24,061 nt of DNA from CAZAQK01 sp050249355 (GTDB lineage: Bacteria; Pseudomonadota; Alphaproteobacteria; Rickettsiales; SXRF01), in assembly GCA_050249355.1 (NCBI GenBank), contig JBFWQQ010000018.1:1-24061 (forward strand), given 5' to 3'. A program made the position numbers and the translations under genes. The notes beneath the pieces are model-generated. The model saw only the letters and a program-made list of their open reading frames with translations, was not told the DNA's origin and did not search any database. Shown in pieces: positions 14,644 through 22,613 of the stretch. Every line of letters starts with the position of its first letter. The stretch's first letter is position 1.

Positions 14644-15421
14644 AAAGACTGAAGCGTTCGCCCAGGTAGACGCGGCGGACATCGGCATTGTTTACGATGT
14701 CTTTCGGGGTGCCTTCGGTGAGCACTTCTCCCGAATGCATTATATAAGCACGGTCAATGATATCCAGCGTCTCGCGCACGTTGTGATCGGTGATAAGCAC
14801 GCCGATACCGCGGTCTTTTAAATGCTTCACCAAATTACGCACGTCTTCCACCGCGATCGGGTCGATACCGGCCAACGGCTCGTCCAGCAACACGAACGAC
14901 GGCTTGGACGCCAGCGCACGGGCGATCTCTACACGGCGGCGCTCACCGCCCGATAAGGTAATGCCGGTTGCAAGGCGCAAATGGGTAATGGAGAACTCCG
15001 CCAGCAGTTCTTCCAGCATGGCGTTGCATTTCGACGGATCCGGCTCCGCTATCTCCAGCACCGACATAATATTCTGTTCCACCGTCAGGCCTCGAAAAAT
15101 CGACGCTTCCTGTGGCAGGTAGCCAATGCCCAGACGTGCGCGGCGGTACATCGGCAGGCGGGTGATGTCCTCGCCATCGAGTATGATCTCGCCGATATCC
15201 GGCTGGATAAGACCCGTGATCATATAAAAGCTGGTGGTCTTGCCGGCGCCGTTCGGCCCCAGCAGCCCCACCGCTTCGCCCCTGTGTATATGCAGAGACA
15301 CATCGCGCACCACAGGACGGCCACCGTAACGCTTACCGATACGGATGACTTCCAGCCCGCCAGTGGTTTCTACCAGCTCGGGGCCTTTTTTCGGCGGCAG
15401 TTTTTCGTTATCCTGTATCAT
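14642..15421 (-). CDS. lptB: LPS export ABC transporter ATP-binding protein
   Basis: LptB is the cytoplasmic ATPase that with LptFG extracts LPS from the inner membrane and drives it along LptC-LptA to the outer membrane. The 259-aa protein has Walker A GPNGAGKTT (about 54-62), Q-loop GYLPQEASIFRGLTV, the signature LSGGERRRVEIARAL (about 154-168), Walker B FVLLDEPLAGIDP and switch histidine in LITDHNVRETL. The N-terminal 20 residues extend beyond the usual family start. It overlaps lptA by 4 bp. The usual next gene, rpoN, is 1.35 kb away, beyond the plus-strand island. Confidence 0.96.
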   Translation of the reverse strand: MIQDNEKLPPKKGPELVETTGGLEVIRIGKRYGGRPVVRDVSLHIHRGEAVGLLGPNGAGKTTSFYMITGLIQPDIGEIILDGEDITRLPMYRRARLGIGYLPQEASIFRGLTVEQNIMSVLEIAEPDPSKCNAMLEELLAEFSITHLRLATGITLSGGERRRVEIARALASKPSFVLLDEPLAGIDPIAVEDVRNLVKHLKDRGIGVLITDHNVRETLDIIDRAYIMHSGEVLTEGTPKDIVNNADVRRVYLGERFSL

Positions 15422-15972
15422 TGCTCTTTCTTCTTGGCCTCGTCCGGGATGAATAGGGCGCGCACCCGCTGCTTTTTGCCCGATGCATCTGCGGTTGCAC
15501 TCATGACACTCTTGCCCTTTTTCATGTCATAGGTCAGCTGGTCGCCTTTGAGCGTATTCTTTCCACGCGTCAGTATCACGTTGTGACGCAGTTCGATCTG
15601 TTCTTTTTCCACGCTATATGTGCCCTGGTCTCCGCTGGCAGTTTCCTCCGGCGTGGTCAGGAACACATTGCCCTCCACATCAATACTGCGGATGGCATCC
15701 GCCTGCTGCTGGCTTTTTTCATCTGGACTGCGATAGAATACTGTCATCCGGTCAGACTTCAGGCGCACCTTGTCCTGGATAGCCACCACCTTACCGGTGA
15801 AGATGGCTTTGTTGTCTTCCTGAAACACCTGCAGGTTGTCGGCGTTGATCTCAATCGGCGCTTTGCTGTTGCCGATCTTTGGCGTGGCAGGCGATGCACC
15901 GAGCGAAGGCGCCGCCATCATCATGGCCGCCGTGCCGATCATTCCCGCTGTTATCCTGCTCCATCTCGTCAT
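15418..15972 (-). CDS. lptA: LPS transport periplasmic bridge protein
   Basis: LptA oligomers form the periplasmic bridge for LPS. The 184-aa protein has a signal peptide (about 1-25, ending SLGA), then the OstA-like beta-jellyroll: PIEINADNLQVFQEDNKAIF (about 39-58), GKVVAIQDKVRLKSDRMTVF (about 60-79) and IRSIDVEGNVFLTTPEETAS. The C-terminus is basic (GKKQRVRALFIPDEAKKKEQ). It sits 6 bp after lptC and overlaps lptB by 4 bp, so the three are a coupled unit. Confidence 0.93.
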   Translation of the reverse strand: MTRWSRITAGMIGTAAMMMAAPSLGASPATPKIGNSKAPIEINADNLQVFQEDNKAIFTGKVVAIQDKVRLKSDRMTVFYRSPDEKSQQQADAIRSIDVEGNVFLTTPEETASGDQGTYSVEKEQIELRHNVILTRGKNTLKGDQLTYDMKKGKSVMSATADASGKKQRVRALFIPDEAKKKEQ

Positions 15973-15978
15973 ACACTT

Positions 15979-16575
15979 CTAAGGATATATAGTCATTCTT
16001 ACCGAACCGTTAAACTCAATGACCTTACCCTGGTCACGCGCGGAAAAACTGTCTGCCTGCAAGGTACCCATGGGTGCAATGCCCTGAACCAGCGACTCAC
16101 CGTATGCTGTGCCCTTGTCGATGTCAATATGCGCCTGCTCGGTAGACATCTCATAACCGCCTTCATAAAACAAATGCACCCCCCTGTGCAGGAAAAGATA
16201 TTCCCTGTCCAGCTGCATCTTGCCTTCGGCCGCATCCAGTGCCAGCCACGCACCATCCTGCTGGCTTATATCGGACTTGATATTGTATAGCAGCACAGTT
16301 TCCTTATCGAGCTGCACCGCCTTGTCTGCTTCGACTACATAGGGCTGGTTTTTCTCATCCAGCCCTTGGTAACGCGGTGCCATCATCACATTCTGCTCAT
16401 TCTGTACATCCGGTGTGCTACCGGAAAACACCAGCCGCGCCCCATCACTTTTATTATCCCCCACCGTCACCCAGATAATAGCCGCAACCATAAGCGCCAC
16501 CAGCACCCACAGGAAGCGGCGGCTAGCTACGACGATACGGGTATGCAGGGATTGGCGTGCGATACGCTGCGACAT
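15979..16575 (-). CDS. lptC: LPS export inner-membrane protein LptC
   Basis: LptC is bitopic and passes LPS from LptBFG to LptA. From ATG 16575 it is 198 aa with one N-terminal membrane segment (about 21-39; FLWVLVALMVAAIIWVTVG) followed by a periplasmic beta-jellyroll (NVMMAPRYQGLDEKNQPYVV, GTAYGESLVQGIAPMGTLQA). A longer ORF could start at 16641, but it would run 65 bp into kdsD. ATG 16575 lies one base after the kdsD stop (TGATATG), typical of coupling, so it is preferred. Sequence conservation in this family is low; position between kdsD and lptA strengthens the call. Confidence 0.88.
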   Translation of the reverse strand: MSQRIARQSLHTRIVVASRRFLWVLVALMVAAIIWVTVGDNKSDGARLVFSGSTPDVQNEQNVMMAPRYQGLDEKNQPYVVEADKAVQLDKETVLLYNIKSDISQQDGAWLALDAAEGKMQLDREYLFLHRGVHLFYEGGYEMSTEQAHIDIDKGTAYGESLVQGIAPMGTLQADSFSARDQGKVIEFNGSVRMTIYP

Positions 16576-16576
16576 A

Positions 16577-17563
16577 TCAGCCGATACCGGCCCGCAGGCA
16601 ATCATGGATATGTATGATGCCTTCGGGCTGCCCGGCGTCATCCACTATGAACAGGCTGGTGACCTTGCGGTCATTCATCAGGGTCAGCGCTTCAACGGCT
16701 AGCGCGTCGGCACGTATGGTCAGCGGGTTTTCATGCATAACATCTTTTGCCAGCTTGACCAGCAGCCCATCATCCATATGGCGGCGCAGGTCGCCATCGG
16801 TGATGATGCCCACCAGTTTTTTATTACTGAGCACCCCCGTACAGCCAAAGGAGCCCTTGGTCATGGTAAGGATGGCCTCGTCCATGCTGCTGCTTTCTGC
16901 TATCAGTGGCAGTGAAGTCGCCTTGTGCATCAGGTCGCGCACGCGAATAAATGCCTTGCCCAGCTTACCGCCGGGATGGAACACAGAAAAATCCTCCCTG
17001 GTGAAACCTTTGCGCTCGCACAGCGCCACGGCGATAGCATCACCGAGCGCCATCATCATGGTGGTGCTTGTGGTCGGCGCCCCTGTGGGCGAAGCTTCGG
17101 GCGTATCCGGCAGTACCATGGCAATGTCGGCATCGCTGGTGAGCATGGAGCCGTGGCGGCGTACCACTGCGATCAGCGGAATATGGTGACGCTTGCAATA
17201 TACGATCATATCGGAAAGTTCGGCGGTTTCGCCGGAATTGGACAGTGCCATCACCGCATCGCCCGGCATGACCATGCCAAGATCGCCATGGCTGGCCTCA
17301 CCCGGGTGCACAAAGAATGCCGGTGTGCCGGTAGATGCCATGGTGGCAGCGATCTTGCGCGCCACATGGCCGCTTTTTCCCATACCAGTGATGACCAGAC
17401 GACCCCTCAGGTTCGCGATCAGCTCTACCGCCTGAGCGAACTCATTACCCAGCGCGTCGGCCAGCGCGGACAAGCCTTTGATTTCCTGTGCCAGCACATT
17501 GCGGCCATGTGCAATGGTATTGGCCGGGCTGTCATTGCCGTATGTTTTTGTTTTTTCCTGCAT
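16577..17563 (-). CDS. kdsD: Arabinose-5-phosphate isomerase
   Basis: KdsD interconverts ribulose-5-phosphate and arabinose-5-phosphate, the first step to Kdo for LPS inner core. The 328-aa protein has an N-terminal SIS domain (about 45-180; GRLVITGMGKSGHVARKIAA, FFVHPGEASHGDLGMV, ALSNSGETAE) with the conserved serines, and two C-terminal CBS domains (about 207-265 and 275-325; VRDLMHKATSLPLIAESSSM, GIITDGDLRRHM, VTSLFIVDDAGQPEGIIHIH). It is followed at once by lptC, a layout common in proteobacteria. Confidence 0.96.
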   Translation of the reverse strand: MQEKTKTYGNDSPANTIAHGRNVLAQEIKGLSALADALGNEFAQAVELIANLRGRLVITGMGKSGHVARKIAATMASTGTPAFFVHPGEASHGDLGMVMPGDAVMALSNSGETAELSDMIVYCKRHHIPLIAVVRRHGSMLTSDADIAMVLPDTPEASPTGAPTTSTTMMMALGDAIAVALCERKGFTREDFSVFHPGGKLGKAFIRVRDLMHKATSLPLIAESSSMDEAILTMTKGSFGCTGVLSNKKLVGIITDGDLRRHMDDGLLVKLAKDVMHENPLTIRADALAVEALTLMNDRKVTSLFIVDDAGQPEGIIHIHDCLRAGIG

Positions 17564-17614
17564 AAGCCCGGGATTCTAGCAAAAACCGGACTAAAGGGAA
17601 GCATTAAAGCTGGC

Positions 17615-18190
17615 TTAGCAATGGGCAAAAATATCACCTTCGGTGAAGCCCTCAAGGTCCATGGCCGCGCGCGTCGGCAGGAAACGGCAGCACTGTGCCA
17701 GCATGGCGGTACGCCCTTCACGAGCGATCATTTCATCCAGTTTTTCGCGCAGCTTATGCAGGTGCAACACGTCCGACGCGGCATATTCGATCTGCTCCGC
17801 AGATAGTTCATCGGCGCCCCAATCAGAGCTTTGCTGCTGCTTGGATATCTCCACACCCAGCAACTCCCGGCATATATCCTTCAGGCCATGCCGGTCGGTA
17901 TAGGTACGGCACAAGCGCGATGCCGTGCGTGTGCAGTATACGTTCTCCAGGCGAATGCCCAGATATTCCTGCATCACCGCCAGATCAAAGCGGGCAAAAT
18001 GGAATATCTTCATGCGCTTTTCATCGGTGAGTAATGTACACAGGTTTGGCGCGTTGAACTGGCCGACCGGGAAATGCACCACATGCGCATCGCCGCCGCC
18101 ATCGGATATCTGCACCACACACAACCGGTCGCGCTTATTGTTCAGGCCCATGGCCTCGGTATCCACCGCAAGGTCGCCGTTTAGTTTCAC
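17615..18190 (-). CDS. rnd: RNase D-like 3'-5' exonuclease, short form
   Basis: This is a DEDDy-type exonuclease: DTEAMGL (Exo I, Asp and Glu near 10-12 from the GTG), HFARFDLAVMQ (Exo II) and YAASDVLHLHKL (Exo III, with Tyr and Asp). Short alphaproteobacterial relatives lack the HRDC domains and are about 200-207 aa. The only canonical start here, GTG 18190, gives 191 aa and cuts off the conserved YKGDLP segment, which is present in frame upstream. The open frame continues to ATA at 18229, 7 nt after a perfect AGGAG, which would give 204 aa. The true start is probably this ATA. Role inferred: RNA 3' processing in the cytoplasm. Confidence 0.88.
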   Translation of the reverse strand: MKLNGDLAVDTEAMGLNNKRDRLCVVQISDGGGDAHVVHFPVGQFNAPNLCTLLTDEKRMKIFHFARFDLAVMQEYLGIRLENVYCTRTASRLCRTYTDRHGLKDICRELLGVEISKQQQSSDWGADELSAEQIEYAASDVLHLHKLREKLDEMIAREGRTAMLAQCCRFLPTRAAMDLEGFTEGDIFAHC

Positions 18191-18301
18191 ATCCTTGGGC
18201 AGATCGCCTTTATATATGTAATTTGTTATAACTCTTCTCCTGTAACATTCTTTGGCTGTACGCTAATGATATAGAGTAATAAAGTAAATATTTTCTGTAT
18301 T

Positions 18302-18973
18302 TTAGGGCACCAGCGTCAACGTATTGCCTTCCACACGATAGGAACGCAACGCCTTCAGGAAATCCATGCCGAGCAGTGAAATATCCATAGATGCGCCATT
18401 CACCGTTACGGCCACATCGGCCAGCTCGATATGGCGCACGCGCAGGCTGGAAATCCTTATCACCGCGCCTTTTACCATGCCGTTCGCGGTCATGGCACGC
18501 CGGTTGTAATTCAGTGTTTCAGTGTCGATACCGATACGTTGCGCATCGCGCGGGGACAGCACGATATTGGTTGCCCCGGTATCCACCATGAATTTTACTG
18601 GCACATTGTTGGCTTCCATCTCGAGGAAAAAATGCCCATCCGCGCTACCGCGCACCGTGATCGCACCATCGTCGGTCGTACGCGCACGGTACGGCATCAG
18701 CTCCGCACCCAGCCGGTTATCCAGCAGCACATCACGGTAGCTGTAACCCAGTATCAACACGACAAATACACCCATCCAGGCCAGCGCAGCCTTTGCCACC
18801 TGCCCCAGCGGCTGTTCGCGCGCATGAAGCACGCCACTGCCAACGAGCGCAAGCAGCAGCACAAGATATAACACATGCACTTTCTGGTCGTTACTCTCCA
18901 ATGCATAAGGAAATTTTGCGTTCAGAAACACGATCAGCAGTACAACGAAGACAAGGGCAATGAGAGTACGCAT
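18302..18973 (-). CDS. Membrane-anchored retropepsin-like aspartic protease
   Basis: The protein (223 aa from ATG 18973) has three N-terminal membrane segments (about 2-19, 33-52, 65-82) and a C-terminal single-domain aspartic protease. The active-site motif is VDTGATNIVLSP (about 129-140), with the family's second hydrophobic-hydrophobic-Gly motif at SLLGMDFL. It matches the alphaproteobacterial clan AA (TIGR02281-type) proteases, which dimerise to form the active site, probably on the periplasmic side. A longer reading frame begins at TTG 19015; ATG 18973 is preferred because it opens the first membrane helix and has GGGA 9 nt upstream. Substrate unknown. It is divergent from the TolC gene. 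Confidence 0.86.
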   Translation of the reverse strand: MRTLIALVFVVLLIVFLNAKFPYALESNDQKVHVLYLVLLLALVGSGVLHAREQPLGQVAKAALAWMGVFVVLILGYSYRDVLLDNRLGAELMPYRARTTDDGAITVRGSADGHFFLEMEANNVPVKFMVDTGATNIVLSPRDAQRIGIDTETLNYNRRAMTANGMVKGAVIRISSLRVRHIELADVAVTVNGASMDISLLGMDFLKALRSYRVEGNTLTLVP

Positions 18974-19136
18974 CAGGTTTTTTCCCAAAAAGTTCACAAA
19001 CAATTCATACAGCAATACAGGCTGGGTGTGGCAGAATTAGTTTATACGGTACCGCGTTAAATCATTTGTTAACCACCACAATATCAGAAAAAACAGCTAA
19101 ATATCATACGATTATGCATAATTTCCCCTCCGAACC

Positions 19137-19170
19137 CTTCATGATTCTGTAACGTATTCATAACTAAAAT
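19137..19170 (+). promoter_or_regulatory. PhoB-box-like promoter of the exporter operon
   Basis: Three 11-bp-spaced elements occur: CTTCAT (19137-19142), CTGTAAC (19147-19153) and TCATAAC (19158-19164), followed by TAAAAT (19165-19170), a good -10. The nearest plus-strand gene is the TolC homologue at 19234. The rest of the 260-bp gap (18974-19233) is AT-rich and must also hold the protease promoter, which I could not define. Confidence 0.5.
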
Positions 19171-19233
19171 TTAAGGGCGAGTCTTTAGAATCAAAAACAA
19201 TCAAGGACTTAGTGGATCAGGAACAAGAAAAAA

Positions 19234-20739
19234 ATGCTGCCGCCAACAACACAAAAATGCTTTGTTTTGAGCATATGGATTTTTTCCATGTTCTGTTGCG
19301 CGTGCATTTTTTCCAACCAGGCCCATGCGTTGGTATTACCATGGCTTGAAGATCCCCTGAACTCCGAAGAACGCGTGGCCGGTTTTGGAAAGAAAAGTAA
19401 ACCGGCATCCTGCCCGCCCCCACCCGATACCGAGCAGATACTGAAAATCAACGAGGTGGTGATCGCCGTGATCTGCCACAACACGCAGGCAAGGAGCGCC
19501 TACTGGACATTGCTTAACAGTTCGGACAGCTACTCCAGCCAGGTGCTTGCTGCCTACCTGCCCTCCATATCTGCCACACTCAGCAGAAGCAAACGCACCC
19601 TATTCACCGAAAGCGGAAAGTCTTCCTCGATATCCACCAGCACATCGCTAGATCGTGCGAGCGTTACCTTGTATGACCTTGGACAACGCGAACTTACGCT
19701 GGAGTCGGCGGAGCTTGGCCTGATCGCATCGGGCCATAGCTACGATTCCACCTTACAGGGCTTCATCTCTGACGCCCTGCAGGCATATTACGGTTTGCTC
19801 ATCGCCCAGAACAATATTGAGATCGTTAAGGAGTCACTGGAATTTTCCCAGCAGAGTACAGAAGCGGCGCGACTGCGCTACGAACTGGGGCTGGTGCCGC
19901 TGGCCGACAAGCTGCAATCGGAAGTATCGCTGTCACAGTCAAAGCTTGCGCTGGAACAGGCCGAGATCGCACTGGTTCAGTTACAGGCTGCGCTTGCATT
20001 GCTGATGGGCATGTCGCCGGATCACCGCATCATTGTGGCAGAACTTGATGACAGCCAGCTGATGGAAGACCCCTTCACTGCCAGAGTACGCAGCCTGATG
20101 AAATATGCCAAGCAGGAGCGTGTAGACCTGAAGGCGGCGCGTCTTGGCCTGAAAGCATCGGAAGTGGGGTATGAGGCGCTGAAGCGCGAAAATCTGTTGT
20201 CCGTATCAGTCACAGCCACCAGCGGTTATGACGATATCGACGTACTCAACAACAGCACCACCCGTGGCAGCACCATTGGTGTCAATGTCACCATCCCTAT
20301 TTTCACCGCATGGCAGCAAACCTACAATGAACGCACCGCACGCCGTTCACTCAAAGCACAACGCGAAGCCCTGAAGGACACGGAACGCAATATCGAGCAG
20401 AATGTGTGGAACGCATGGCACGCGTACAAAACAGCCAAGACCTCGTGGGAGATCAGTTGGGATCAGCTCGGTGTGGCCACCCAGTTGCGCGACGTATCAC
20501 TGGGGCGTTACAAGGAAGGTCTGGGAACCATTCTGGATGTACTTAGCGCACAGAACCAATACAGTTCAGCGCTGCAAACCCATTTGCAGACCCGTCTTGA
20601 TCTGCTTACTGCCCGCATAGACCTGATCAGCGCGGTCGGCGTGCTGAATTTGGATAGTATGCAAACTAATGTTATGATCCCTGTAGACGAGTCGGAAGAG
20701 ACAAACACGACGCAACCACAAGAACCGGATAATTCATAA
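19234..20739 (+). CDS. tolC: TolC-family outer membrane efflux protein
   Basis: TolC proteins are trimeric outer-membrane channel-tunnels for tripartite exporters. The 501-aa protein has a signal peptide (about 1-32, ending QAHA), a Pro/Cys-containing N-terminal extension, and two OEP repeats of long helices and short strands (about 75-290 and 300-475; AARLRYELGLVPLADKLQSE and VSLGRYKEGLGTILDVLSAQ are the equivalent helices of the two halves). The tail is acidic and flexible. The start has AGGA 12 nt upstream, a long spacing. It ends 1 nt before the MacA-like gene, so the four genes 19234-23831 form one operon. Confidence 0.92.
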   Translation: MLPPTTQKCFVLSIWIFSMFCCACIFSNQAHALVLPWLEDPLNSEERVAGFGKKSKPASCPPPPDTEQILKINEVVIAVICHNTQARSAYWTLLNSSDSYSSQVLAAYLPSISATLSRSKRTLFTESGKSSSISTSTSLDRASVTLYDLGQRELTLESAELGLIASGHSYDSTLQGFISDALQAYYGLLIAQNNIEIVKESLEFSQQSTEAARLRYELGLVPLADKLQSEVSLSQSKLALEQAEIALVQLQAALALLMGMSPDHRIIVAELDDSQLMEDPFTARVRSLMKYAKQERVDLKAARLGLKASEVGYEALKRENLLSVSVTATSGYDDIDVLNNSTTRGSTIGVNVTIPIFTAWQQTYNERTARRSLKAQREALKDTERNIEQNVWNAWHAYKTAKTSWEISWDQLGVATQLRDVSLGRYKEGLGTILDVLSAQNQYSSALQTHLQTRLDLLTARIDLISAVGVLNLDSMQTNVMIPVDESEETNTTQPQEPDNS

Positions 20740-20740
20740 T

Positions 20741-21901
20741 ATGAAATATTTACGCATAATATTCCTGTTGCTCATTGCTGTTGCAGTTATCAGCATGTTC
20801 ACACTGTTTTCCGGTGAGGACAAGGAAACCTTGCGCTTCCGCACCGCCGTTGCCGAGCGGGGGGATATCTCACAGGTAGTAACTGCCGTTGGCACACTCA
20901 ATCCCATCGAGATGGTCAGCGTCGGCACGCGCGTGTCCGGCCAGATCACCAACATGTATGTCGAGGTGTCAGACGAAGTGAAAAAAGGCCAGTTACTGGC
21001 CGAGATCGACCCTGCCATTCCCGAAGCACAGCTAAAGCAAAGCCGCAACAGCCTTGAAATTTCCCGTATATCAATGGAACAAGCCGGACGCGACCTGAAC
21101 CGCACCCGTGCACTGGTAGCCAAGGAATATGTCGCACGCGTAGACCTGGAACAAGCAGAGCAATCGTATCTTTCAGCAAAGAGTAGCTATGAGTCTGCCG
21201 TTGCACAGGTGGAACGCGATGAGGTGAACCTGAGCTATACCAAGATCACCTCCCCTATCAACGGGGTGATCATCGCACAGGAAGTGACCAAGGGCCAGAC
21301 GCTGGCATCAGATTTCCAGACCCCCAACCTGTTCAAGATCGCCGGCGACCTTGCGCAGATGAAGATCGAGGTGAAATTTTCTGAAGCCGATATCAGCCAT
21401 GTAAAAACCGGCCTGCCGGTGAAATTCACGGTGGATGCCTTTCCCGACAAGGAGTTTACCGGCGTGGTCGATATGGTCAACCTGAACCCAGACACCACCA
21501 GCGGCAGCGGAGTGACGTATGCTGTGATCGTGACCGTGGAGAATAAAGAAAAAAAACTGCTGCCCGGCATGACCGCGTATGTCAGCGTGATCCTGTCGGA
21601 GAAGAAGGATGTGCTGCGCGTACCAGCGGCGGCATTGCGTTTCAGTCCACCGCAGGAAGAAAGCGGCGGGTTCTCAAGGTTGTTTTCCGGCGGCGGCATG
21701 TCGTTCCGCCAGCGTGACCAGGAACGCAAGACCACCAGCAAGGAATTTAACAGCACGCTGTATGTGTTGAAGAACGGCCAACCCGAGGTTGTGGACGTCA
21801 GCACCGGCGCCACCGACGAGATATATATCGAGATCAAGGGCGGTACGCTCAAGCAAGGCGACCAGGTGATCACCGGGATCGTGCCGACATTCAGCAAATA
21901 G
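20741..21901 (+). CDS. macA: MacA-like periplasmic adaptor (HlyD family)
   Basis: The adaptor links the MacB transporter to TolC. The 386-aa protein has one N-terminal membrane anchor (about 2-24), then a beta-barrel/lipoyl half with GDISQVVTAVGTLNP and VSVGTRVSGQI, a coiled-coil hairpin (about 90-155; QLKQSRNSLEISRISMEQAG and an SAKSSYESAVAQVERDEVN arm), the second lipoyl half (INGVIIAQEVTKGQTLAS) and a membrane-proximal domain. A Gly/Ser-rich insert (about 305-330) precedes the C-terminal DVSTGATDEIYIEIKGGTLK. It is in tandem with the ATPase and permease genes, which makes the MacA role secure. Confidence 0.92.
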   Translation: MKYLRIIFLLLIAVAVISMFTLFSGEDKETLRFRTAVAERGDISQVVTAVGTLNPIEMVSVGTRVSGQITNMYVEVSDEVKKGQLLAEIDPAIPEAQLKQSRNSLEISRISMEQAGRDLNRTRALVAKEYVARVDLEQAEQSYLSAKSSYESAVAQVERDEVNLSYTKITSPINGVIIAQEVTKGQTLASDFQTPNLFKIAGDLAQMKIEVKFSEADISHVKTGLPVKFTVDAFPDKEFTGVVDMVNLNPDTTSGSGVTYAVIVTVENKEKKLLPGMTAYVSVILSEKKDVLRVPAAALRFSPPQEESGGFSRLFSGGGMSFRQRDQERKTTSKEFNSTLYVLKNGQPEVVDVSTGATDEIYIEIKGGTLKQGDQVITGIVPTFSK

Positions 21902-21911
21902 GATTACCCGC

Positions 21912-22601
21912 ATGGCCCACATTGTTGCGATGGAAGGAATAAAAAAACAGTACGAACCCAGCCCGGGCATCATCACACCTGTGCTGAAATCGCTCGACCT
22001 GCTGATCGAACAGGGCGAATTCGTATCCATCATGGGACCATCCGGTTCGGGAAAATCTACCCTGATGAATATTCTGGGTGCACTCGACCTTGCAACCGAA
22101 GGCACCTACCTGCTTGACGGGATCAATGTAGGCCGACTAAGCGATGCCGAACTTGCCCAAGTGCGCAACCGCGTGATCGGTTTCGTATTTCAGGGTTTCA
22201 ACCTGCTGCCGCGACGCACCGTAGTGGATAATATAGCACTCCCCCTGCTCTACGCCGACGAATCGCATGACGAACGTATCAAACGCGCTGAGCATTACCT
22301 GAATGTGGTAGGTCTCTCGTCGCACCGCGATTACTACCCTACGCAGCTTTCCGGCGGCCAACAGCAGCGCATCGCCATCGCACGCGCACTGGCAGGCGAG
22401 CCGAAGATCATCATGGCTGACGAGCCGACCGGCAACCTCGACAGCGCGACCACGAAAGATATCATGAAGCTGTTTGATGACCTTAACAAGGAAGGCATCA
22501 GCATCATCCTCGTCACCCACGAACAGGATGTCGCCGAATATGGCAAGCGGCTGGTGCAGATAAAGGACGGCGAGATCGTCTATGACGGCCCGATGTACTA
22601 A
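21912..22601 (+). CDS. macB: MacB-type ABC transporter ATP-binding protein
   Basis: This 229-aa ATPase powers a mechanotransmission-type exporter. It has Walker A GPSGSGKST (about 40-48), the Q-loop FQGFNLLPRRTVVDNIALPL, the signature LSGGQQQRIAIARAL, Walker B KIIMADEPTGNLDS and the switch histidine LVTHEQDVAEYG. It is the LolD/MacB N-terminal type. In E. coli MacB it is fused to the permease; here it is a separate gene 12 bp before the permease, as in many YknY-YknZ type systems. Confidence 0.93.
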   Translation: MAHIVAMEGIKKQYEPSPGIITPVLKSLDLLIEQGEFVSIMGPSGSGKSTLMNILGALDLATEGTYLLDGINVGRLSDAELAQVRNRVIGFVFQGFNLLPRRTVVDNIALPLLYADESHDERIKRAEHYLNVVGLSSHRDYYPTQLSGGQQQRIAIARALAGEPKIIMADEPTGNLDSATTKDIMKLFDDLNKEGISIILVTHEQDVAEYGKRLVQIKDGEIVYDGPMY

Positions 22602-22613
22602 AAGGAACACAGC

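Noticed and set aside
16576..16641. Longer LptC N-terminus starting at 16641
   Set aside because: It would overlap kdsD by 65 bp and put 22 polar residues before the membrane segment. The ATG one base after the kdsD stop fits operon spacing better.
18230..18262. CTGTAAC-like sequence upstream of rnd as a further PhoB box
   Set aside because: No second unit occurs at 11-bp spacing, and the orientation does not fit the minus-strand gene.
19212..19348. GTG-initiated ORF of about 45 codons with AAGGA upstream, overlapping the TolC start in another frame
   Set aside because: It runs through the TolC signal-peptide codons and has no recognisable product; the AAGGA spacing is short. A leader peptide cannot be excluded but support is too weak.
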